Below the pieces are notes generated by a model that made no database searches, was not told the DNA's origin, and was given only the letters and a program-made list of their open reading frames with translations. A stretch of DNA of 64,000 nt from positions 1 to 64,000 of the forward strand of contig CANHGM010000002.1 of the NCBI GenBank assembly GCA_947460345.1. The letters are read 5' to 3'. The number at the start of each line of letters is the position of its first letter. Position 1 is the first letter of the stretch. Origin of the DNA: Bacteroidota bacterium (GTDB taxonomy: Bacteria > Bacteroidota > Bacteroidia > UKL13-3). This document shows positions 52,429-61,742 of this stretch, piece by piece. A program made the translations under genes and the position numbers.

Positions 52429-53478
52429 TTGAAAACAATTAGAATAATAGTACTCTACCCTTTCTCTTTAGTATATGCTTTAATTATGCTTATACGGAAT
52501 AAACTATTTGATACAAATGGAATAAGGTCTTATCAATTTGATATAAAGACAATAAACATAGGGAACCTATCAGTGGGTGGCACAGGAAAATCGCCTCATA
52601 CTTTATGGTTGTCAAATCAGTTTCGTGATGTAAACATGGCTGTTTTAAGTAGAGGATATAAAAGAAAAAGTAAAGAATTTAGAGAAGTACATATACATTC
52701 AGATGTAACAGATGTGGGAGATGAGCCATTGATGATGAAAAAATACAACCCAAGTTTGCCCATATTTGTTGAAGCAGATAGGGTAGTAGGGGTTACAAAT
52801 ATTATTGCAGAATTGCCAGAAACACAATTAATTTTATTAGATGATTGTTTTCAGCATAGATATATAAAGCCTAGTTTTAATATACTACTCACCACATTTG
52901 AAAATCCTTTTTATGAAGATTTTGTATTGCCATCAGGAAATTTAAGAGAGCCTAGAATTGGAGCAGCAAGAGCACAAGCAATTATAGTGACTAAATGTAG
53001 CAAACAAATGACTCAACAACAAAAATTAGTATGTATAAGCAAAATTAAAAAATACACGCATGCACCTGTTTTCTTTTCATACTTTAAATATATAACTCCA
53101 AAACATATTAAATCTTACGAAGATCTAAAGCCTAACGCAAAAATCATTGTTTTAACAGGTTTAGCTAATAACAGTGACTTAGTAAAGCATCTATCCACTC
53201 ACTTTGACGTAGTTGAAATTATAAGCTATCCTGACCACCACCAATATAATAAATTCAATATAGAAAGGTTATTAAAGAAAGTTCAGGCTTTAGGAAATAC
53301 TAATGTCTCCGTTATTACCACTGAAAAAGATTTTGTAAAACTTGTTAACGATAAGGACATGTTGAAATTAATGGATCAACTTCCACTATATATTCAGAAA
53401 GTTGAAGTCGATTTTTTTGATACAGATGGGCCTAAATTGTTAGAATTGATATGTAAAGATTATAAATTAAATTTGTAG
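52429..53478 (+). CDS. lpxK: Tetraacyldisaccharide 4'-kinase LpxK
   Basis: A 349-residue kinase that phosphorylates the lipid A precursor at the 4' position at the inner membrane. A short N-terminal membrane anchor (IRIIVLYPFSLVYALIM) precedes the P-loop segment IGNLSVGGTGKSPHT. DDCFQHRYIKPSFNILLTT is the family block with the catalytic Asp, and VTTEKDFVKL is near the C-terminus. No ATG lies near the N-terminus; TTG at 52429 is taken as start because 52420 lies inside the -7 box. The next gene begins 4 bases after its stop. Confidence 0.9.
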   Translation: MKTIRIIVLYPFSLVYALIMLIRNKLFDTNGIRSYQFDIKTINIGNLSVGGTGKSPHTLWLSNQFRDVNMAVLSRGYKRKSKEFREVHIHSDVTDVGDEPLMMKKYNPSLPIFVEADRVVGVTNIIAELPETQLILLDDCFQHRYIKPSFNILLTTFENPFYEDFVLPSGNLREPRIGAARAQAIIVTKCSKQMTQQQKLVCISKIKKYTHAPVFFSYFKYITPKHIKSYEDLKPNAKIIVLTGLANNSDLVKHLSTHFDVVEIISYPDHHQYNKFNIERLLKKVQALGNTNVSVITTEKDFVKLVNDKDMLKLMDQLPLYIQKVEVDFFDTDGPKLLELICKDYKLNL

Positions 53479-53482
53479 AATT

Positions 53483-54019
53483 ATGGCTTTATATAAAAAT
53501 AGATATAGAATTTCAATTGTAGGGTTTTCTCTTCTTGTGTTAACCAATATATATTTTTTAATCAGATTGAATAATGTTGAAACCCATAACGACATAATTT
53601 TAAAACAAAACGATTCGTTAAGAAAATATATTGGAGATATTTACAGACATCCAGAAATACTTTGTGACAGTTCATTAACCAAAGATAATGTTTTAAATTA
53701 TATTAAATTAAAAGGCATAAAATGGCCCAATGTGGTATGGGCACAGTCTATGGTAGAAACGGGATATTTATCTTGTGACAAATGTTGTTTTTCTTATAAC
53801 AATTTGTTTGGATTTATGCTTAATGGAAAGTGCATGAAATTTAATACTTGGCAAGAAAGTATTGATTATTATTATCGTTGGCAAAATAAACTTTATAAAA
53901 ATAAGAATGAAGATTACTTTAAGTTTTTGAAAAGAATAGGCTATGCAACATTTAAAGAATATAATATTCATATTGCTCAGATTTTGATAGATAATAAAAT
54001 GACATACGTTATAAATTAA
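53483..54019 (+). CDS. Glucosaminidase-domain protein (FlgJ/LytG-like)
   Basis: A 178-residue protein with an N-terminal membrane anchor (about 8-27), a short stalk, and a glucosaminidase (mannosyl-glycoprotein endo-beta-N-acetylglucosaminidase-like) domain of about 65-178. QSMVETGYLSCDKCCFSYNN contains the catalytic Glu candidate in AQSMVETG, and NNLFGFM and FLKRIGYATFKEYN are family pieces. It would hydrolyse peptidoglycan glycan strands from the periplasmic side. It follows lpxK after 4 bases and so is probably co-transcribed with it. Confidence 0.8.
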   Translation: MALYKNRYRISIVGFSLLVLTNIYFLIRLNNVETHNDIILKQNDSLRKYIGDIYRHPEILCDSSLTKDNVLNYIKLKGIKWPNVVWAQSMVETGYLSCDKCCFSYNNLFGFMLNGKCMKFNTWQESIDYYYRWQNKLYKNKNEDYFKFLKRIGYATFKEYNIHIAQILIDNKMTYVIN

Positions 54020-54055
54020 ACCATTTAAAGCTATTATATATATTCTTTTTAGCTA

Positions 54056-54063
54056 TATTTTTG
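54056..54063 (+). promoter_or_regulatory. -7 promoter box of rocD
   Basis: TATTTTTG matches TAnnTTTG and ends only 4 bases before the rocD ATG, so the transcript is probably leaderless. Confidence 0.55.
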
Positions 54064-54067
54064 CAGT

Positions 54068-55303
54068 ATGATTATAGAGTCAGGTATTAATAAATCAGAA
54101 TATTATATTGAGTTAGAAAACCGATATGGGGCTAAAAATTATAAACCTTTACCCGTAGTAATAGAAAGAGGTGAAGGCGTTTTTTTATGGGATGTTGAAG
54201 GAAAAAAGTATTTCGATTTTTTATCAGCTTATTCTGCTGTTAACCAAGGGCACTGTCATCCTAGAATTTTAAAGACTTTGTTAGAACAAAGTAGTAAACT
54301 AACTTTAACATCTAGAGCATTTCATAACAACATACTTGGTGAGTATGAAAAGTATATATGTGAGTATTTTGGTTATGAAAGAGTTTTGCCAATGAATTCA
54401 GGAGTTGAAGCAGGAGAAACAGCTATAAAATTAGCTAGAAAGTGGGGATATGAAGTAAAAAGAATACCTGAAAATCAAGCTAAAATAATTTTTGTTGAAG
54501 GAAATTTTTGGGGAAGGACAATTGCAGCCATTTCTTCAAGTTCAGATCCTTCAAGCTATACAGGATTTGGTCCGCTTCTTTCAGGATATATTAAAATACC
54601 ATATAACAATTTGGAAGCTTTAGCTCAAGCTGTTGCTGATAAAAATGTTGCAGCATTTATGGTAGAACCTATTCAAGGTGAAGCTGGTGTTGTAATGCCT
54701 GATGAGGGATATTTGAAAAAAGCTTTTGAAATTTGTAATAATGCTGGAGTTTTGTTTATAGCAGATGAAATACAAACTGGTTTAGCAAGAACAGGTAAGA
54801 TGCTTGCATGTGATTGGGAGGATGTAAAGCCAGATATTTTAATATTAGGTAAAGCATTGTCAGGTGGTTTTTTACCTATAAGTGCAGTATTGGCAAGCAA
54901 TGAAGTAATGCTAACTATAAAACCCGGAGAACATGGAAGTACATATGGTGGTAACCCACTGGCTTGTGCTGTAGCAATGGAAGCTTTGCAAGTTATCAAA
55001 GATGAAAACTTAGCTGAAAATGCTGAAAAAATGGGAAAGATATTGAGAGAAAAATTAAGAAAAATAAATTCTCCATTGATTAAAGAAGTTAGAGGTAAAG
55101 GTCTTTTAAATGCTATAGTTATACATCCTTTTGGAGACAATAAAACGGCATATGATGTGTGCTTAGAATTAATGAAGAATGGGTTACTTTGTAAACAAAC
55201 ACATGGTGATATTATAAGATTTGCATGCCCTTTGGTAATTACAGAAGAACAAATAAATATATGTGCTGACATTATAGAAAATGTAATTGTTTCTTTAAAA
55301 TAA
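54068..55303 (+). CDS. rocD: Ornithine aminotransferase
   Basis: A 411-residue class III PLP aminotransferase that turns ornithine plus 2-oxoglutarate into glutamate-5-semialdehyde and glutamate. Family markers are [17 protein letters not shown]-type ([20 protein letters not shown]), [34 protein letters not shown] and ILGKALSGG with the PLP Lys. The [11 protein letters not shown] block and the [10 protein letters not shown] motif are specific for ornithine aminotransferase. It is followed by aroA after 4 bases, so they are likely co-transcribed. Confidence 0.94.
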   Translation: MIIESGINKSEYYIELENRYGAKNYKPLPVVIERGEGVFLWDVEGKKYFDFLSAYSAVNQGHCHPRILKTLLEQSSKLTLTSRAFHNNILGEYEKYICEYFGYERVLPMNSGVEAGETAIKLARKWGYEVKRIPENQAKIIFVEGNFWGRTIAAISSSSDPSSYTGFGPLLSGYIKIPYNNLEALAQAVADKNVAAFMVEPIQGEAGVVMPDEGYLKKAFEICNNAGVLFIADEIQTGLARTGKMLACDWEDVKPDILILGKALSGGFLPISAVLASNEVMLTIKPGEHGSTYGGNPLACAVAMEALQVIKDENLAENAEKMGKILREKLRKINSPLIKEVRGKGLLNAIVIHPFGDNKTAYDVCLELMKNGLLCKQTHGDIIRFACPLVITEEQINICADIIENVIVSLK

Positions 55304-55307
55304 TACT

Positions 55308-56567
55308 TTGATAGAAAGTTTTGACTTATTAAATACTGGTATAAAATCAACAATAAATATTGATTTACCTGCTTCTAAAAGTATTAGTAATAGGTTATTA
55401 GTACTTGATTTTTTATATGAAAGTAATATTGAACTTAAAAACTTGTCAGAAGCAAATGACACAAAAGTTTTAATTTCAGCTATAAATTCAATTAAAAACA
55501 AAGAAGAAAACATATATGTAGCAGATTGTGGTACAGCAATGCGTTTTTTGATTTCTGTTTTAGCAATCACCCCAGGTCAGTGGTATATTTATGGCACAGA
55601 AGATATGCATAAAAGAAGTGTAAGACCTTTAGTAGAAGCATTAATTCATTTAGGAGCAGATATATGCTATTCGAACGAGGAAGGATACCCTCCTTTGAAA
55701 ATTACTGGAAATCAAATAAAAGGAGGTGAAGTGCATATTGATGGCAGTATTAGTAGTCAATTTGTGTCCTCATTGATGATGATTGCAGGCATTTTACCTC
55801 AAGGTATAAATATATATATTGAAAATAAATCTGTTTCATTGCCATATATATATATGACAAGTAAACTGATGAGTTGTTATATTCAATCAAATAACAAGCT
55901 GCAAATTTTAAATTTTGATTTAAAGAAAATTGCTCATGAAAAAATTAATAAGATTCAACGGTATAAAGTAGAAGCAGATTGGAGTTCAGCATCATATTGG
56001 TATGCATTGGTTGCTTGCGGAATTGGAGAAGTCAATCTGTTAAATTTAAGTTTAAATTCTATTCAGGGTGATTCAATATGTGCAGAGATTTTTAAGTCAT
56101 TTGGTGTTGTTACTGAAGAGTTGAATGATGGTTTAAGGATATATAAAAATATGGATGCAAAATTGAATGTTGAATTTGATTTTAGTCAGTGCCCTGACTT
56201 AGTTCAAACGGTAGCAGTTACCTGTGCAATTCTTCGAGTTCGAGCAAAATTAAACGGCATAGGTAATTTAGTGCATAAAGAAACAAATCGGATAATTTCT
56301 TTGAGCACTGAGCTTAATAAAATGTATCCAAATTCAATAAAAGCAGTTGGAAATGATAGTATTTTTATAGACACAACTAGTATGTTAAATCCAATGCATA
56401 AAATTTCTATTGAAACATATAAAGACCACAGAATGGCTATGGCGTTTTCTGTATTTTCTGTTATATTTCCAATTAAAATTAACGAACCCAATGTTGTTAA
56501 AAAATCATACCCTGATTGGTGGGAACATATATCAAAAGCGGGGATTCAAATAACACAAAATTATTGA
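55308..56567 (+). CDS. aroA: 3-phosphoshikimate 1-carboxyvinyltransferase (EPSP synthase)
   Basis: A 419-residue enzyme that joins shikimate-3-P and PEP in chorismate synthesis. Markers are LPASKSISNRLLVL at the N-terminus, ADCGTAMRFLISVLAITPG, DGSISSQFVSSLMM, EADWSSASYWYALVACG with the catalytic region, and KDHRMAMAFSVF. The start is TTG 55308, since no ATG lies near and the family N-terminus begins here; the 4-base gap to rocD suggests coupling. The 3' end overlaps murQ antisense by 7 bases. It belongs to the glyphosate-target family; the class was not determined. Confidence 0.93.
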   Translation: MIESFDLLNTGIKSTINIDLPASKSISNRLLVLDFLYESNIELKNLSEANDTKVLISAINSIKNKEENIYVADCGTAMRFLISVLAITPGQWYIYGTEDMHKRSVRPLVEALIHLGADICYSNEEGYPPLKITGNQIKGGEVHIDGSISSQFVSSLMMIAGILPQGINIYIENKSVSLPYIYMTSKLMSCYIQSNNKLQILNFDLKKIAHEKINKIQRYKVEADWSSASYWYALVACGIGEVNLLNLSLNSIQGDSICAEIFKSFGVVTEELNDGLRIYKNMDAKLNVEFDFSQCPDLVQTVAVTCAILRVRAKLNGIGNLVHKETNRIISLSTELNKMYPNSIKAVGNDSIFIDTTSMLNPMHKISIETYKDHRMAMAFSVFSVIFPIKINEPNVVKKSYPDWWEHISKAGIQITQNY

Positions 56568-57367
56568 ATAAGATTATCTAACGACTTTCTCACATTGCCA
56601 TGCTTTTCAAGTAACAATTTAGCTTCTTCATAATTTAAATGGCTTTGTTCCATAATCATTTTAATACCTCTATCAATTAATTTATTATTGCTTGGAGTCA
56701 TGTCAACCATTTTGTTGTCTTTAACTTTTCCAAGTCTTATCATGGTGGCTGTGCTTATCATGTTTAACACCAGTTTTTGAGCAGTGCCCGATTTCATTCT
56801 GGTGCTTCCAGTCACAAACTCAGGACCTACAATTATTTCAATTGGGAACTCTGATGCCTGAGCAAGTTTGCTGTCTTTGTTGCAAGTAATGCAACCAGTT
56901 ATAAGTCCCATTTTTCTTGCTTTTTTAATAGCCGAAATAACATATGGTGTGCTGCCACTGGCTGCAATACCAATTACCACATCATTTGAATTTATTTGGT
57001 AACTTTCTAAATCTTTCCAACCTTGTTCTATATCATCTTCTGCAAACTCTACTGCTTTTCTAATTGCTTTATCACCACCAGCTATAATTCCAATAACTAA
57101 ACCATGAGGCACCCCAAAAGTTGGCGGACATTCAGAAGCATCAACAATTCCGAGTCTTCCGCTTGTGCCTGCACCAATATAAAAAAGACGCCCACCAGAT
57201 GTTAGTTTTAAAACCACTTGGTTAACAAGAGCTTCAATTTGTGGTATTGACTTTTCAACAGCTAATGGAACAGATTTATCTTCCTTGTTTATATTTGTTA
57301 ATAGCTCAATCACAGACATTTTTTCAAGGTGTCTGTATATAGAGTTAGTTTCAGTAGTTCTGTCCAT
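56561..57367 (-). CDS. murQ: N-acetylmuramic acid 6-phosphate etherase MurQ
   Basis: A 268-residue SIS-domain etherase that cleaves the lactyl ether of MurNAc-6-P to give GlcNAc-6-P, recycling peptidoglycan. GAGTSGRLGIVDASECPPTF is the phosphosugar and substrate-binding block with the catalytic Glu (SECPPTFG), IGIAASGSTPYVISA is the second SIS motif, and GSTRMKSGTAQKLVLN is the third. A C-terminal helical (UBA-like) tail follows (LNYEEAKLLLEKHGN). It converges on aroA with a 7-base overlap and no terminator between. Confidence 0.94.
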   Translation of the reverse strand: MDRTTETNSIYRHLEKMSVIELLTNINKEDKSVPLAVEKSIPQIEALVNQVVLKLTSGGRLFYIGAGTSGRLGIVDASECPPTFGVPHGLVIGIIAGGDKAIRKAVEFAEDDIEQGWKDLESYQINSNDVVIGIAASGSTPYVISAIKKARKMGLITGCITCNKDSKLAQASEFPIEIIVGPEFVTGSTRMKSGTAQKLVLNMISTATMIRLGKVKDNKMVDMTPSNNKLIDRGIKMIMEQSHLNYEEAKLLLEKHGNVRKSLDNLIQ

Positions 57368-57433
57368 TTATTTATGAATGATTATTTGCAAAAGTAATAA
57401 TATATGCTTGTAGTATGGATGAAAATAGAGCAT

Positions 57434-57470
57434 AAAAAAACAGGTATGTTGCGTTACATACCTGTTTTTA
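57434..57470. terminator. Intrinsic terminator downstream of the LamG T9SS gene
   Basis: ACAGGTATGT (57440-57449) pairs exactly with ACATACCTGT (57456-57465), loop TGCGTT, with A-run and T-run flanks. It lies directly past the stop of the minus-strand gene at 57486 and upstream of murQ, insulating the two. Confidence 0.8.
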
Positions 57471-57485
57471 AATAAAAAGTTAAAA

Positions 57486-58475
57486 TTATTGTTTAACAAA
57501 TTTTTCAACAAAAGTTTCGCCTTTGTTGTTTGTAAAACTTAAGAAATATAATCCACTTGAAAGATTTCCAATTTCAACAGCAGATTGGTTTAATATATTT
57601 ATATTTTGAATCAATTTGCCTTCAGATGAAAGAATAGATAAAGAATAAGATTGTTCATTCGGAACATTTATATATAACTTTTCTGAAACAGGGTTTGGAT
57701 AAAAACTAATTTTACTGTTAGAAGTTACTTGTTTGAACTCACCAAGGTTAAAGCTGTAAAGTGATGAAATTTCATTATCTGTTAGTGCTCTGTTGTATAA
57801 TCTTAAATCGTCCATCCAACCTTTGAAATATGAGTTGAGTGAAGTTGGATATCCAGTAACACCAACACTAATATTTCTTGAACTTGTAAAGCCAGTTAGT
57901 GAGCCAGAATTTGAATGCTTTTTGTCAAGAACACCATTGATGAAAAACTTTAATTCTTTTGTTGAATTAGAAAAAGTAACAGCAATATGGCACCAAGAAT
58001 CGGCAGTATATGTCCCTGTGCTATAATTATAGATTGATGCAGTATTGGTAACAGGTTCAGCACTTATGAACCCTAATGACTGCAGCCCTTGCTCAAACCA
58101 AAAAGTATAATTACCATTAATTTTATTGTCAGGACCAACAGTTAAAGTTCGAGCATTACTTTTTTGAATACCTTCAGATTTTACCCATGCTGATATGGTA
58201 ATTTCATTTGGTGAAAAACCAGTATCAGCAACTCCATAGCAATAGGCAGAGCTGCCATTAAAATATAATGATGAAGAAGACCTGCCGTCTTTATCATTAG
58301 CAAAAGCAGTATTTACAGATGTTAAGTTTCTATTATTACCTGATAAATCACTGGTGTTACCATTAAAAGGATACCATGCAATCATCCCTTGATTAATAGA
58401 TTGAGCAAAAATTAATGAAGATGTAAATAAAATTGCTAATAGAGTTAAAATTGATTTAAAGTTGATTTTTTTCAT
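57486..58475 (-). CDS. LamG-domain T9SS cargo protein
   Basis: A 329-residue secreted protein. The signal peptide (about 1-24) is followed by a LamG/concanavalin A-like domain at about residues 30-245, with GMIAWYPFNGNTSDLSGNNR, ITISAWVKSEG, FFINGVLDKKHSNSGSL and WMDDLRLYNRALTDNEI, the typical laminin G-like blocks. The C-terminal T9SS type A sorting domain (about 250-329) has FYPNPVSEKLYINV and SGLYFLSFTNNKGET. It probably binds a carbohydrate at the cell surface. It has its own terminator. Confidence 0.88.
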   Translation of the reverse strand: MKKINFKSILTLLAILFTSSLIFAQSINQGMIAWYPFNGNTSDLSGNNRNLTSVNTAFANDKDGRSSSSLYFNGSSAYCYGVADTGFSPNEITISAWVKSEGIQKSNARTLTVGPDNKINGNYTFWFEQGLQSLGFISAEPVTNTASIYNYSTGTYTADSWCHIAVTFSNSTKELKFFINGVLDKKHSNSGSLTGFTSSRNISVGVTGYPTSLNSYFKGWMDDLRLYNRALTDNEISSLYSFNLGEFKQVTSNSKISFYPNPVSEKLYINVPNEQSYSLSILSSEGKLIQNINILNQSAVEIGNLSSGLYFLSFTNNKGETFVEKFVKQ

Positions 58476-58616
58476 ATTTTTTTATTTGGTTTCAAATGTA
58501 ATTACAAATTTAAAAAAAAACTAATATTCAGATTATTTAAGTCATTTGAAGGTCATTTAACCTACCTAAAAATTCATTATTCAACTATGCATCCTTTTAA
58601 CTTAAATTTTCATCAT

Positions 58617-58624
58617 TATATTTG
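58617..58624 (+). promoter_or_regulatory. -7 promoter box of the BNR-repeat protein gene
   Basis: TATATTTG matches TAnnTTTG and ends 13 bases before the ATG at 58638, predicting a leader of about 6 bases. The earlier in-frame ATG at 58587 lies upstream of the box. Confidence 0.55.
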
Positions 58625-58637
58625 CATTCTGTCACAA

Positions 58638-61600
58638 ATGAAAAAAACTATTACCTTATTATCTTTACTATTTTTAATAGTATTAACTTCAAAGCAAATA
58701 AAAGCACAGCCTTGGAACCAGCAAATTGATTCAAATAAAGTTAACAACTTTTTTGATATTCAAAAAGCATTTGAAAACTATTGGTCAAATAAGACAATTG
58801 AGAAAGGTAAAGGGTATAATACTTTTAAAAGATGGGAAAATTTTTGGGAGCAAAGAGTAGGTGCTACTGGTATAATGCCACCCAATAATGTAGTGTGGAA
58901 TGAGTGGAATAGTTATTTAGTAAAACAAAGAATTAACCAATCGTTAAGAGGTGCTTTTGATAGTGGCAATTGGGTTAATTTAGGTCCAAATCAAACTACA
59001 GGAGGATACAATGGACTTGGTCGTATAAATTGTATTACTTTTCACCCAACGGACAGTAATATTTTTTGGATAGGAACACCTGCAGGTGGCCTATGGGTAA
59101 CAAAAGATTTTGGTAAAACCTGGACATCTAAAGGAGATAAATTGCCTTCTATGGGTGTTTCTGATATCATAATTGATTATACCAACCCTAATGTGATGTA
59201 TATTGCTACAGGAGATAGAGATTTCGGAAGTTTTGGTGGAATTCAAGGTTTAAGTGGAACAGGCGATACTAAAAGTATTGGAGTAATGAAAAGTACTGAT
59301 GGAGGGACAACTTGGCGTTTATTGTCTAATTTAAGTTTTACAATATCTAATATGGATAAAGTAAATAGACTGATAATGCATCCTACCAATAACAAATTAA
59401 TATATGCAGCTACTAGTAAAGGTATATATATATCCAATGATAGTGGTGCCACTTGGACCATTAAAAAAGCAGGGTATTATATAGATATGGAGATTAATCC
59501 TAAAAACCCGAATATATTATATGCTACATCTTATAGTTCAAGTGCACAAATTTTTAGAACTAAAGATGGCGGGACAGTATGGACCCAAGTAACATCTTTA
59601 AGTGGTGTTGGTAGAATTAATGTAGAATTGACAAAAGCTAATGCTGCTATTGTTATAGCAGTTGGAGCTAATGCTAGCGATGAAGGATTAAATGGAATAT
59701 ATAAGTCTACAGATAGTGGAGCCACATTTAGCTTAATATTTAATGGTGGTGTATCAGGTCAAAACTTGCTAAACTCTTCTGAGTTCGCAAATGGTGTTGG
59801 AGGTCAAGGTTGGTATGACTTATCTTTAGCTATTCATCCAAATAATGCAAATATTGTTTTTTTAGGAGGAGTAAATACTTGGTTAAGTGAATCTGGAGGG
59901 ACATCATGGAATATAAACAGTTATTGGTCTAATAGCACTAGAGGAGTTCCAACAGTACATGCAGATAAACATTATCATGCTTTTCATCCACTGTCTAAAG
60001 TTACAAACGGAACAATTTTCGAATGTAACGATGGTGGTGTATATTATAGTAAAAACAAAGGAAGTAATTGGGTGAATTCAACCAATGGTTTAGCAATTGG
60101 CCAAATATATAGAATTGCATTATCTAACAATGGAAGCCTAATGTTGGCCGGGCACCAAGACAATGGAACCATGAAAAGTAGTTCTGGTGCATGGACTAAC
60201 TCTTATGGTGGTGATGGTATGAACTGTCAAATAGATCAAAGCAACTCTAATTATATGTATGCTGGTGTTCAAAATGGAAAAATCATAAGATCTAGTGATG
60301 CATTTAGTAGCGGAAACAACAACGTAACGATATCTGACAATATATCTGGTATACCCAGAGGTGCTTGGGTTACGCCTTATGTATTAGATCCAACAAATAC
60401 TTCTACAATTGTTGCTGGTTTTGCTGATGTATATAAATCAACTAATAGAGGCAATGTTTGGACTAAAATTTCGACTAACTTAACAGGAAGCTCTACTAAT
60501 TATTTACGTTCTATTGCTATAGCTCCTTCAAATAGCAATGTTATATATGCTGCAACTTTTTATAATATATGGAAAACAACCAATGGTGGTTCAAATTGGA
60601 TAACAGTAAAGAATGGTTTGCCTTCTTCATCAGCATTAACATATATATGTGTACATCCAACAGATCCAAATATTGTATGGATTACTTATTCAGGATATGA
60701 TGCTGGTAAAAAAATATATAAAACAATTGATGGTGGTACAAGTTGGACAAACATTAGCGGTACTTTACCAAATCTGCCTGTAAACTGTATAGTACATGAA
60801 AAAAATTCAATAAAAAACAATTTATATATAGGAACTGATGTTGGAATTTTTGTTAGAAATGATGCTTTTGGAGATTGGGTATATTTTAGTAGAAATTTAC
60901 CTAATGTCCCGGTTGCTGAATTAGAAATTAACTATCAAGGTCAAAAAATAGTTGCTGGTACACATGGCAGAGGTTTATGGCAAAGTAATCTTTGGAGTGC
61001 AACACCACCGCCTTCGCCAAAGGCAATCTTAACAGCTGATGACACAACTATATGTCAAGGTGGAAACGTATTATTCACTAGTAAGTCTAACAATACCAAT
61101 GGTGTAAGTTGGATTTTTCAAGGAGGTATCCCTAGTACCTCTTTAGATACTATTCCATCTGTTTTATACACTAATGCAGGAACCTTTAAAGTGACATTGA
61201 TTGCCAATGGATCAGGAGGGATAGATACATTAATTAAAGATAAGTATATTACTGTGTATCCATTACCAACTAAGCCATCTATTTCACAAGATACTAATAA
61301 ACTTATTGCTTCTGCTGATACAATGGTACAATGGATATTAAATGGTAACGCAATAGCTGGTGCTAATTCAAAAATATTGTTAGCAAAGGTTGATGGAAGC
61401 TATAGAGTTGAATATACTGACAGCAATGGATGTAAATCTATTTCAGCACCATTTAGTTTTAAATATACTAGGGTAGGACTTGAATCTATTTATCAAAGCA
61501 AATCATTGAAAATATGGCCTAACCCAACTGAAGGTGTTTTTAGTATCGAGTCGTTAAACCAAAATAAAATAACGCAAATCAAAGTGATAGATTTTTCAGG

Positions 61601-61742
61601 TAAATCAATTATTAATCATTTAACAATCCAAGGTTTATCAAATAGTTCAATTGATATTTCGAATGCTGAAAAAGGATTATATATTGTTGAAATAACTATG
61701 AATGATGGAAGTATAGGATATGGTGTTGTAAGTAAATTATAA
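58638..61742 (+). CDS. Large T9SS-exported beta-propeller protein (BNR/VPS10-like) with PKD domain
   Basis: A 1034-residue secreted protein. The signal peptide (about 1-24, ending KAQ) is followed by a long array of BNR/sortilin-like repeats with the Asp-box STDGGTTWRLLS, SNDSGATWTIKK, TIDGGTSWTNIS pattern, folding as one or two beta-propellers (about 100-800). A PKD-like domain (about 810-900) follows, and the C-terminus is a T9SS type A sorting domain (LKIWPNPTEGVFSIES and SNAEKGLYIVEITMNDG). Such proteins bind or cleave polysaccharides or mediate adhesion; the catalytic residues of sialidases were not confirmed. The ATG 58638 is preferred because of the -7 box. Confidence 0.85.
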   Translation: MKKTITLLSLLFLIVLTSKQIKAQPWNQQIDSNKVNNFFDIQKAFENYWSNKTIEKGKGYNTFKRWENFWEQRVGATGIMPPNNVVWNEWNSYLVKQRINQSLRGAFDSGNWVNLGPNQTTGGYNGLGRINCITFHPTDSNIFWIGTPAGGLWVTKDFGKTWTSKGDKLPSMGVSDIIIDYTNPNVMYIATGDRDFGSFGGIQGLSGTGDTKSIGVMKSTDGGTTWRLLSNLSFTISNMDKVNRLIMHPTNNKLIYAATSKGIYISNDSGATWTIKKAGYYIDMEINPKNPNILYATSYSSSAQIFRTKDGGTVWTQVTSLSGVGRINVELTKANAAIVIAVGANASDEGLNGIYKSTDSGATFSLIFNGGVSGQNLLNSSEFANGVGGQGWYDLSLAIHPNNANIVFLGGVNTWLSESGGTSWNINSYWSNSTRGVPTVHADKHYHAFHPLSKVTNGTIFECNDGGVYYSKNKGSNWVNSTNGLAIGQIYRIALSNNGSLMLAGHQDNGTMKSSSGAWTNSYGGDGMNCQIDQSNSNYMYAGVQNGKIIRSSDAFSSGNNNVTISDNISGIPRGAWVTPYVLDPTNTSTIVAGFADVYKSTNRGNVWTKISTNLTGSSTNYLRSIAIAPSNSNVIYAATFYNIWKTTNGGSNWITVKNGLPSSSALTYICVHPTDPNIVWITYSGYDAGKKIYKTIDGGTSWTNISGTLPNLPVNCIVHEKNSIKNNLYIGTDVGIFVRNDAFGDWVYFSRNLPNVPVAELEINYQGQKIVAGTHGRGLWQSNLWSATPPPSPKAILTADDTTICQGGNVLFTSKSNNTNGVSWIFQGGIPSTSLDTIPSVLYTNAGTFKVTLIANGSGGIDTLIKDKYITVYPLPTKPSISQDTNKLIASADTMVQWILNGNAIAGANSKILLAKVDGSYRVEYTDSNGCKSISAPFSFKYTRVGLESIYQSKSLKIWPNPTEGVFSIESLNQNKITQIKVIDFSGKSIINHLTIQGLSNSSIDISNAEKGLYIVEITMNDGSIGYGVVSKL